Source of the DNA: Trueperaceae bacterium
GTDB taxonomy: Bacteria; Deinococcota; Deinococci; Deinococcales; Trueperaceae
Assembly: GCA_007122815.1 (NCBI GenBank)
Contig: SKSV01000154.1
Location: 1-7,573 of the forward strand
Direction: 5' to 3'
DNA: 7,573 nt
Made by a program: the position numbers and the translations under genes. Below the pieces are notes generated by a model. That model made no database searches. It was not told the origin of the DNA and saw only the letters and a list, made by a program, of their open reading frames with translations. Shown piece by piece: positions 1-5,248 of the stretch. How positions within the stretch are numbered: position 1 is the first letter of the stretch; each line of letters begins with the position of its first letter.

Positions 1-1
1 G

Positions 2-67
2 GCGTTCACGCTCTCCCGCATCCACTTCCTGGGGGGGCGCCAGACGGAGCTGCACCTGGTGCACTGA
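2..67 (+). CDS. 3' end of an unidentified gene (21 codons, truncated by window edge)
   Basis: The frame beginning at base 2 is open from the window edge to a TGA at 65-67 and reads AFTLSRIHFLGGRQTELHLVH. The alternating hydrophobic and charged residues look like the last beta strands of a globular domain, but the fragment is too short to assign a family. The converging marR gene ends 55 bp downstream, and there is no other gene in that gap, which fits a true gene end here. Codon choice (third-position G/C) matches the neighbours. The function is unknown, and the call rests only on the open frame, the composition and the layout. Confidence 0.5.
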   Translation, partial: AFTLSRIHFLGGRQTELHLVH

Positions 68-68
68 A

Positions 69-104
69 CGCCCAGCGTGCAGCTTGCGCCCAGCGTGCAC
101 TTGG
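69..104. repeat. Two-copy 18-bp direct repeat in the convergent gap
   Basis: The 13-mer CGCCCAGCGTGCA occurs at 69-81 and again at 87-99, a spacing of exactly 18 bp. A looser third copy (GGCGAGCGTGTGC) follows at about 103-115. It fills the gap between the upstream gene's stop (67) and the marR stop (123). There is no T-run or strong hairpin, so I do not call it a terminator. Confidence 0.6.
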
Positions 105-122
105 CGAGCGTGTGCTTCGCGC

Positions 123-593
123 TCAACCGGCGGCCGGGGGAGACACCTTGGGTGAGCGCTCGGGCTCGGCTGCCACCAGCAGCGTCAGGATCTGGAGCAA
201 GGACTCCAGGCGCTCGTGACCGAGTTGCCTCAGGAGCGGGGAGAGGGCCTCGGCGAGGTGTGCGTGGAAGCGCTCGAGCGCCGAGCGTCCCAGCGGGGTG
301 GCGCGGAGGACGCGTCGCCGCGCGTCCTCCTTGTCGATGCTCCGTTCCAGCAGGCCCGCGCGCTCGAGTCTCCCGAGGGCGCGGGATACCGTGTGATCGT
401 CGAGCCGCATGACGACGGACAACTGGCTAGGGCCGAGGTCGGTGTGCGCCGCGTACTCGAGCATTAGCGCGTGCGTGAGGTCGAGACCGAAGTCGGCCTG
501 CAGAGCGGCCTCCAGGAGGACATCGACCTGCCGCATGGCGTTCCAGACGCCGTGAACGTAACGGCGCGACAAGTCGCTGTCGGATCGCTGCAT
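123..593 (-). CDS. MarR-family winged-helix transcriptional regulator
   Basis: A 156-residue protein of the usual MarR length. A helical N-terminus (about 10-35, dimerisation) precedes the winged helix-turn-helix. The helix-turn-helix spans about 50-84, with the recognition helix near DDHTVSRALGRLERAGLL. The wing is about 85-102 and carries the family signature D90-x-R92-x3-L96-x2-T99-x2-G102. A C-terminal helix (about 104-142) completes the dimer interface. MarR proteins are cytoplasmic dimers that usually repress their own gene and a divergent neighbour, and release DNA on binding a small ligand or on oxidation. This protein has no cysteine, so a thiol redox switch is unlikely. The frame is open further upstream, to 908, but that part overlaps the divergent methyltransferase and is not MarR-like. 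The ATG at 593 is chosen because a promoter-like element lies just before it and the domain begins soon after. Its natural target is the divergent 658-3086 operon. Confidence 0.9.
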   Translation of the reverse strand: MQRSDSDLSRRYVHGVWNAMRQVDVLLEAALQADFGLDLTHALMLEYAAHTDLGPSQLSVVMRLDDHTVSRALGRLERAGLLERSIDKEDARRRVLRATPLGRSALERFHAHLAEALSPLLRQLGHERLESLLQILTLLVAAEPERSPKVSPPAAG

Positions 594-602
594 ACGGCGA
601 AC

Positions 603-632
603 ATCATAGAATGTAACAATAGCAAGATGCAA
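603..632 (-). promoter_or_regulatory. Putative leaderless marR promoter
   Basis: Read on the minus strand, a -35-like TTGCAT (plus 627-632) is separated by 18 bp from a -10-like TATGAT (plus 603-608). Only 9 nt separate the -10 from the marR ATG (591-593). Transcription would start within a few bases of the ATG, and no Shine-Dalgarno is present, so the message would be leaderless or nearly so. The AT-rich block stands out from the GC-rich surroundings. Prediction by eye only. Confidence 0.5.
607..612 (+). promoter_or_regulatory. Putative -10 element for the methyltransferase operon
   Basis: TAGAAT matches the TATAAT consensus at five of six bases and lies 45 bp before the ATG at 658. No good -35 is visible at 16-18 bp spacing. 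It overlaps the marR -10 on the other strand by 2 bp. A near-palindrome, AATGTAACAAT (610-620), adjoins it and is a weak candidate MarR operator. A protein bound here could block both promoters. Confidence 0.35.
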
Positions 633-646
633 GGAAACCGAGAGCG

Positions 647-651
647 GGAGG
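647..651 (+). promoter_or_regulatory. Ribosome binding site of the first methyltransferase gene
   Basis: GGAGG ends 6 nt before the ATG at 658-660. This fixes the start of the first operon gene and contrasts with the leader-poor starts nearby. Confidence 0.7.
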
Positions 652-657
652 GAAACG

Positions 658-1602
658 ATGGAGAACGCAGCCTCGAACTCCGCCGCAGCGCCCGCGCGGC
701 TCGACGTCGGTGGACGGCCCCTGATCGAGGTGGTGCGCTGGGCCCGCGCTGCGTTGGGGGCGGGAGCGCCGGAGCTCGAACTCGAGGTGCCCGACCCTGA
801 CAGCGCACCTGGCCAGTGGCTCGGAGCCCTTCGGGAGGACGGCGCTCCACAGCGAGGTTGGCGCGCCTGGCTCGACCTCGCTGAGCTGCTCCGCTGTCGG
901 TTCCACACACCGATCCGGCTGGGGGTAGACAGGCTGAGCTTGCGCTTGACCAGGCTCGGGCCAGAAGCCAGCTTCCACGGTGGAGATCGCGGTCCGGAGC
1001 GCTACGCCGGCGCGAGCGAGTTCGCCGCCATGCGCAAGCTCGAGCATCCCGGCTTCCTGCTGCCGCTGCTCGAGGCGCTCGAGCGCACGCGTCCTCCCGA
1101 CGGCGGCAGCGTGCTGGTGCTCGGCTGCCACCGCGGTGACGAGATCGCGGCCCTGGGCTGGTTGGACCCACCGCCCCAGGGGCTTCGCGTGATCGGTGTC
1201 GACCACGCGGCCGAACCGCTGGAGGAGGCCCACAGGCTTCATCCCCACGCGCGCTTCGAGCTCGTAGACGTCAACGAGCTCCCCGAGCAGCTGGGCAGCT
1301 TCGACCTGGTGATCGCCATAGACGTGATGCAGGGACCCGCGGTCGACGACAAGGCGCTCCTGAGGCGGCTCGTGCAACACCACCTGGTCCCCCGCGGCCG
1401 GCTGCTGCTAGGTGTGCCGAACAGCCGCTTCCGCGGTGGCGAGGTGCTCTTGGGCGCGCGCACCCGGAACTACCGCGAGCCCGACCTATCGCTCGTCGTC
1501 CGCGACCTGGCCGCCTACGGGCGCTACCTCCACCAGCACGGCTTCGTCACCCACGTCGGCGGGCGCTACGACTTGCTTCTGAGCGCGTGGCGGGGGCGGT
1601 AG
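658..1602 (+). CDS. Class I methyltransferase-fold protein with atypical SAM loop
   Basis: A 314-residue soluble protein. The C-terminal half (about 150-312) has the Rossmann-like order of class I SAM-dependent methyltransferases. The first strand and loop are VLVLGCHRGDE (152-162), the second strand ends in VIGVD with acidic D182, and VDVNELP (203-209) follows. The fourth strand is FDLVIAIDVMQ (215-225), followed by LVPRGRLLLGVPN (243-255) and a final beta hairpin near 296-310. The loop reads G-C-H-R-G rather than the usual G-x-G-x-G, and the acidic residue two positions before the first glycine is V154. SAM binding is therefore plausible but not certain. Residues 1-145 form an N-terminal part I do not recognise, perhaps a substrate-recognition region. 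It is the first gene of a three-gene operon, with GGAGG upstream, divergent from marR and 9 bp from the next methyltransferase gene. The substrate is unknown. Confidence 0.75.
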   Translation: MENAASNSAAAPARLDVGGRPLIEVVRWARAALGAGAPELELEVPDPDSAPGQWLGALREDGAPQRGWRAWLDLAELLRCRFHTPIRLGVDRLSLRLTRLGPEASFHGGDRGPERYAGASEFAAMRKLEHPGFLLPLLEALERTRPPDGGSVLVLGCHRGDEIAALGWLDPPPQGLRVIGVDHAAEPLEEAHRLHPHARFELVDVNELPEQLGSFDLVIAIDVMQGPAVDDKALLRRLVQHHLVPRGRLLLGVPNSRFRGGEVLLGARTRNYREPDLSLVVRDLAAYGRYLHQHGFVTHVGGRYDLLLSAWRGR

Positions 1603-1611
1603 AATCGGCGG
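1577..1611 (+). promoter_or_regulatory. Possible internal leaderless promoter before the second methyltransferase
   Basis: TAGAAT at 1600-1605 (its TAG is the stop codon of the preceding gene) is followed by only 6 nt before the ATG at 1612. A partial -35, TTCTGA, lies at 1577-1582 with a 17-bp spacer. No Shine-Dalgarno is evident, the nearest being a weak GGCGG. The arrangement matches leaderless promoters known from Deinococcus. It would allow transcription of genes two and three independently of the first. Confidence 0.4.
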
Positions 1612-2418
1612 ATGGCGCGATCCGACGCAGTGAGCGAGCACGCCGAGGAGAACCGTAGGTACTGGGACTCTTCGGCGCCGGAGTGGGTCGCCCCAGGGGA
1701 GAGGGCTTGGCGCGCGGAAGAGCCCTACTGGGGCATATGGGGTGTGCCGGAGGCCGAACTACGCATGCTCCCGAAGCGCATGAGCGGCATGGACGCCGTC
1801 GAGCTCGGCTGCGGTACGGGGTACGTCTCCGCCTGGATGGCTAGGCGCGGCGCTACGGTCACGGGCATAGACGTCTCCGTCCAGCAGCTGGAGACGGCGA
1901 GGCGCTTCGCGCAGGAGCACGACGTGAACCTCACGCTCGTGCACGGCAGCGCAGAGAGCACCCCCTTCGCGGACGAGAGCTTCGACTTCGCCATCAGCGA
2001 GTACGGCGCAGCGATCTGGTGCGACCCCTACGTGTGGATCGCGGAGGCCCACCGCATCCTGAGACCGGGTGGTCGGCTGGTCTTCCTCGGGCATCACGCG
2101 CTCGCGCAGGTGTGCAGCCCGCTCGACGGGGCGCCGGTGGTACACGAGCTAGTGCGCCCCTACTTCGGCATGCACCGTATCGACTGGACGGCCGTGGAGA
2201 TCGACCCCGGGGGCATCGAGTTCGCGCTGCCGGTGTCGGACTGGTTCGCGCTCTTCGCGCGCGTGGGCTTCGAGGTGGAGGACTACCTCGAGCCGCGCGC
2301 CCCTGACGACGCTGCCGAAGATGCGTACTTCGTGACGTCGGAGTGGGCGAGGCGCTACCCCAGCGAGCAAGTCTGGAAGCTGCGCAAGCCTTTGACGTCG
2401 ACGCGAGCGAGGGAGTGA
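1612..2418 (+). CDS. Class I SAM-dependent methyltransferase (UbiE/Methyltransf_11-like)
   Basis: A 268-residue cytoplasmic protein with a clean class I methyltransferase core. Motif I is VELGCGTGYVS (63-73), and the acidic residue binding the SAM ribose is probably D87 in TVTGIDVS. Motif II/III is the region GSAESTPFADESFDFAIS (112-129), and the post-motif strand RILRPGGRLVFLG covers 148-160. The N-terminal segment N14-R-R-Y-W-D-S-S-A-P-E-W is a cap often seen in small-molecule methyltransferases. The C-terminal part (about 165-268) probably forms the substrate lid, and its W/F/Y-rich stretch 183-222 suggests a hydrophobic substrate. It should transfer a methyl group from SAM to a small molecule; the acceptor cannot be read from the sequence. 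It starts 9 bp after the preceding gene, probably with its own -10 element, and overlaps the next gene by 4 bp (GTGA). Confidence 0.88.
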   Translation: MARSDAVSEHAEENRRYWDSSAPEWVAPGERAWRAEEPYWGIWGVPEAELRMLPKRMSGMDAVELGCGTGYVSAWMARRGATVTGIDVSVQQLETARRFAQEHDVNLTLVHGSAESTPFADESFDFAISEYGAAIWCDPYVWIAEAHRILRPGGRLVFLGHHALAQVCSPLDGAPVVHELVRPYFGMHRIDWTAVEIDPGGIEFALPVSDWFALFARVGFEVEDYLEPRAPDDAAEDAYFVTSEWARRYPSEQVWKLRKPLTSTRARE

Positions 2419-3086
2419 CCCTCGACCACCTGATACTGGCGGGTCCCGAGCTGAACCAGCTGGCCCAGCTGGTGCGCGAGCGCCTCGGGATCGAGCCGGT
2501 AGTTGGGGGCAGGCACATCGGGCACGGCACCCACAACGCCTTGCTCGGGCTGGGTTCCGGATGCTACCTCGAGCTGCTCGCGCCGGACCCGCAAGGAGCC
2601 GGTGGAAGCTTCAGCGACGCCATCGCGCACGTTCGTGACCCGGCTCTGCACACGTGGTGCGCGAGTCGGGGTGCTGCCGACGACGTCGCGGAGCGGGTGC
2701 GCGCGGTCGGCTGTGTGGTTCGCCGGCTGGGGATGAACCGGCGGCTGAGCGATGGCAGCCTGCTCGAGTGGGAACTGGTCTTCGTCGAGGGGCATCCCTA
2801 CGGGACGCTGGTGCCCTTCTTCATCGACTGGCGCGGCTCGGAGCACCCTTCCACGAAGCTCAAGGGTGGGGCGCAGCTCGAGGAGCTCGTGCTCGCGCAC
2901 CCCGATCCGGGCGGGCTCGCGGAGCTGCTGGACAGCCTGGGTGGACTACCGCTAGAGGCCCGTGTGGAAGGCGCGAGAGGTGCAGGGCTACGCGCCAGCT
3001 TGCGCTACGGTCCGCGGAGCGCGGTGTTCCACGGGCCCGCGCACGAGGGTGGCGCGACCGATCCAGCTACCGATCCAGCGCCCTGA
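2415..3086 (+). CDS. VOC-superfamily glyoxalase-like protein (Glyoxalase_3 type)
   Basis: A 223-residue soluble protein. It opens with LDHLILAGPELNQLAQLV, then LGIEPVVGGRHIGHGTHNALLGLGSGCYLELLAPDP, typical of the glyoxalase-like domain family PF13468 within the vicinal oxygen chelate superfamily. H5 and E54 are candidate metal ligands of the first beta-alpha-beta-beta-beta module. A second module covers about 85-205, with WELVFVEG (119-126) and VPFFIDW (133-139). The superfamily includes dioxygenases, isomerases, glyoxalases and resistance proteins, so the reaction is not determined. The reading frame is open upstream to a GTG at 2343, but the domain starts exactly at the GTG at 2415. That codon overlaps the TGA of the methyltransferase gene (GTGA), implying translational coupling. 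The C-terminus carries a duplicated TDPA motif (12-bp repeat at 3057-3079) and looks disordered. It is the last gene of the operon. Confidence 0.8.
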   Translation: MTLDHLILAGPELNQLAQLVRERLGIEPVVGGRHIGHGTHNALLGLGSGCYLELLAPDPQGAGGSFSDAIAHVRDPALHTWCASRGAADDVAERVRAVGCVVRRLGMNRRLSDGSLLEWELVFVEGHPYGTLVPFFIDWRGSEHPSTKLKGGAQLEELVLAHPDPGGLAELLDSLGGLPLEARVEGARGAGLRASLRYGPRSAVFHGPAHEGGATDPATDPAP

Positions 3087-3096
3087 CCCAGGCAAC

Positions 3097-5145
3097 CTAC
3101 AGGGAGCCGATGAGCTCGTCCAGCTCTTCCTGGAGCGCGCTCCTCTCCGTCTCGAAGGCTTCGATGGCGCGTGCGATCGCGGCCAGCGTGTCCTCCTGCT
3201 CGGTCAGCTCCTCGACGTAACGACGGTACAGCACCGAGTTGCGGTCCAGCGCGGCCATGTTCTGCCGCAACCTGGCTTGGTCGCTGACGATGGCGTCGCG
3301 CCGCGAGCGCTCGGCGGAGATCGCTCGGTCCAGCCTCACCAGCTCCCGCTGGACCGCCGCCACGTCCTCCAGTAGCGCGCGAGTCTCAGCCGAGAGCTCC
3401 AGGTCGCGCAGGTAGACCTCGAGCCGCTCGAGCGGAACGCTGGTCACGGAGACGCGGCGCGCCTCAACGCGCTCCAGCACGACCTCAAGGAAGCACGGCT
3501 CGCCCGTCTCGCACGAGACGTGGGTCGGCACGCTCGGGTCTCCCTGCAACGTTTCGGTGTCAGTGTCGCCCTCGCCAACCGTCAGGGACACCCCGAAGCG
3601 GTACGCCGACGGCGTTACCGGAGGTGCGGGCAGGGGAGAGCTGACGTGAAAGCCCGAACGCCGAGGATGCTCCACGACGACGAAGCGCTCGATCTCACCC
3701 CGTGGAGCTATCACGTAGGTGGTGCGGAGCCGCGAGCGGTGCTCGCTCTCGAGCAGACCGCCAACCAAGCGCACCGAGATCACCTGCTCGGGTTCGCTGG
3801 TGGAGGTGACATCGATGGCCACGTCCAGGTCGCGGGCATAGGTGAGCACGCGGTCGTCTCCGGGAACCAGGTCGCTCATGCGCGCCGTGCCGGTGAAGCC
3901 GCGCTCGTCGAAGACGGTGACGGGGCCGGCAGCGAGGTGCAGGCCGGTGTCGTTCACGATCCGCAGGCCACGCAGCGGATGCTGCGAGTCGGCCCTGGCG
4001 TCGTAGAGCGACAGGTGGTGCGCCTCCAGGTGCGCGCGCACGATGGGTACCAGAACCGACTCGTAACGCCGCACCGTGACCGGTTCGCGGACCGAGTAAG
4101 CGAAGGTCGCTCCCCCGGCAGCGGCGTCCGCCAAGGCCTCCACGCCTGCTCCGCGCGGGGCCTCCGCCTCCGCCGCGACGGCGTCGGCCATGAGGCTGGG
4201 GGCCGCCATCATCGCGCGGGACTCCGGCGCCGGCATGACGCCGGCGTCCGTGGGCGGCACCAGGGCGCTGACCGTCGGCGGGCCTACACGTGGGCGCTCC
4301 AGGTAGACGGGCTCGAACAGTTGGCTGACGAAGGAGGCCGGTTGGCCAGCGACGAACGTCACCTGCACCTCCTCGAAGTCGAGGCTCGTCGGGTTGTCGA
4401 AGATCGCCCAACCCTGCAGGTCAGCCCCGTCATCCTCGAGCAGCAGGCGGTAACTCGTCTTCCATACCGGCATCTCTCGCAGGTACCCCACGCGCACGTC
4501 TCGGTTGCCTTCCCCGCTGAAGCGCAGACGCACCGGCACCTCGTCGGCGTCGCGGTAGCTGGCGATGGCGCCCAGCGCCGCCGAGAGCTGCTCGCGGAGT
4601 TCGGCGCGCTCGAAGCGGAGTTCCCTGACGTCCGCCAAGTCCACGCGCTGCAAGCCGGCTTCACCGTCGAGGGTGAGCAGCGCGCGGGGTGCCTCATCTG
4701 CCACGCGCTGCTGCTCCACGCCGACGATCACGCCGGAGATCACCGCGTCCGTCTGAAGGGTCACGCGCTCGCCGCGAGCCTGGGCCAGCAGCTCGGCGAG
4801 GCTCGGGTCACGCGACAGGTCTAAGGGGTAGCTGGCTAGGATGCGGCCCAGCGGGTCGCGCGTCCCGTACCTCACGGGTTCGACGCGGCCTCCACCCAAG
4901 TCCTCGACGACCAGGCTCTGCAGCAGGTCGTCCATCGCTTCGGGGGGTACGCCCAGCTCCAGTTCGCCGTCGCCGTCGACGGTGCCGGCGTGTTCGACGT
5001 AAGCGACGCCGGTGGTGAACAGCACGACCCGGGTTATGGGGAGGTCGGCGCTCGATGGGGCTTGCGTTTGGGCGAAGGCGGCCGCGGCAACGCTCGCCGC
5101 GACGACCAGCAGCCATGCCAGTGCGAAGACCGCTCTATTGGCCAT
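3097..5145 (-). CDS. Secreted DUF4139-domain protein with C-terminal coiled coil
   Basis: A 682-residue protein. Residues 1-25 form a Sec signal peptide: N-terminal Arg, a hydrophobic Ala/Val/Leu core, and AFA|Q as a signal peptidase I site. Residues 35-110 form a beta-rich N-terminal domain (ITRVVLFTTGVAYVEHAG, then VPPEAMDDLLQSLVVEDL). Residues 200-285 hold the DUF4139 hallmark: VWKTSYRLLL at 227-236, then LQGWAIFDNPTSLDFEEVQVTFVAGQP. An Ala/Pro/Met-rich low-complexity linker (about 285-348) precedes a second beta-rich half (350-570). C545 and C551 could form a disulphide outside the cytoplasm. Residues 583-678 form a long charged coiled coil, useful for oligomerisation or a cell-envelope partner. 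The family's function is unknown. The frame is open to 5436, but ATG 5145 is chosen because it begins the signal peptide. It converges with the VOC gene and is divergent from the BCCT gene. Confidence 0.85.
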   Translation of the reverse strand: MANRAVFALAWLLVVAASVAAAAFAQTQAPSSADLPITRVVLFTTGVAYVEHAGTVDGDGELELGVPPEAMDDLLQSLVVEDLGGGRVEPVRYGTRDPLGRILASYPLDLSRDPSLAELLAQARGERVTLQTDAVISGVIVGVEQQRVADEAPRALLTLDGEAGLQRVDLADVRELRFERAELREQLSAALGAIASYRDADEVPVRLRFSGEGNRDVRVGYLREMPVWKTSYRLLLEDDGADLQGWAIFDNPTSLDFEEVQVTFVAGQPASFVSQLFEPVYLERPRVGPPTVSALVPPTDAGVMPAPESRAMMAAPSLMADAVAAEAEAPRGAGVEALADAAAGGATFAYSVREPVTVRRYESVLVPIVRAHLEAHHLSLYDARADSQHPLRGLRIVNDTGLHLAAGPVTVFDERGFTGTARMSDLVPGDDRVLTYARDLDVAIDVTSTSEPEQVISVRLVGGLLESEHRSRLRTTYVIAPRGEIERFVVVEHPRRSGFHVSSPLPAPPVTPSAYRFGVSLTVGEGDTDTETLQGDPSVPTHVSCETGEPCFLEVVLERVEARRVSVTSVPLERLEVYLRDLELSAETRALLEDVAAVQRELVRLDRAISAERSRRDAIVSDQARLRQNMAALDRNSVLYRRYVEELTEQEDTLAAIARAIEAFETERSALQEELDELIGSL

Positions 5146-5150
5146 GAGGC

Positions 5151-5156
5151 ATGCTA
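5151..5156 (-). promoter_or_regulatory. Possible leaderless -10 of the DUF4139 gene
   Basis: On the minus strand TAGCAT (plus 5151-5156) is followed by 5 nt and then the ATG at 5145. No Shine-Dalgarno precedes that ATG, which matches the leaderless pattern at marR and the second methyltransferase. No good -35 is seen. In-frame GTG codons lie upstream but would place extra residues before the signal peptide. Confidence 0.35.
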
Positions 5157-5174
5157 CGGCAGCCACGTGCCGTA
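5155..5174. promoter_or_regulatory. Perfect inverted repeat TACGGCA-N6-TGCCGTA, candidate operator
   Basis: TACGGCA (5155-5161) and TGCCGTA (5168-5174) are exact 7-bp reverse complements separated by GCCACG. The 20-bp element lies in the 103-bp gap between the divergent DUF4139 and BCCT genes, 9 bp from the DUF4139 ATG, and overlaps its proposed -10 element. Size and symmetry suit a dimeric helix-turn-helix regulator; an RNA hairpin is the alternative. The regulator is unknown. Confidence 0.5.
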
Positions 5175-5248
5175 TGCTCACGTTTCGTGGTTCCAGGCGT
5201 CCGTGTCCGCGGACGTCGTCTCCCTCGCCACCAGAAACGGGGTCGAGC

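Noticed and set aside
594..908. N-terminal extension of marR upstream of ATG 593
   Set aside because: It would overlap the divergent methyltransferase gene by about 250 bp. The extra residues are low-complexity Ser/Ala/Arg and not part of the MarR fold.
604..1383. 259-codon minus-strand frame opposite the first methyltransferase
   Set aside because: It is antisense to a gene with recognisable methyltransferase strands and its own Shine-Dalgarno. No recognisable domain.
3087..3096. Terminator between the convergent VOC and DUF4139 genes
   Set aside because: The gap is only 10 bp and no hairpin with a T-run was seen on either strand around it.
3520..4824. 434-codon open frame on the plus strand opposite the DUF4139 gene
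   Set aside because: It is fully antisense to a well-supported gene, rich in His/Arg/Gln without domain motifs, and typical of the chance open frames opposite high-GC codons.
5205..5214. Perfect 10-bp palindrome GTCCGCGGAC in the divergent gap
   Set aside because: Short GC-only palindromes are expected by chance in high-GC DNA and the symmetry does not extend outward.
5012..5248. N-terminal extension of the BCCT transporter
   Set aside because: It overlaps the signal-peptide end of the divergent DUF4139 gene, and the transporter family fits a start at 5249.
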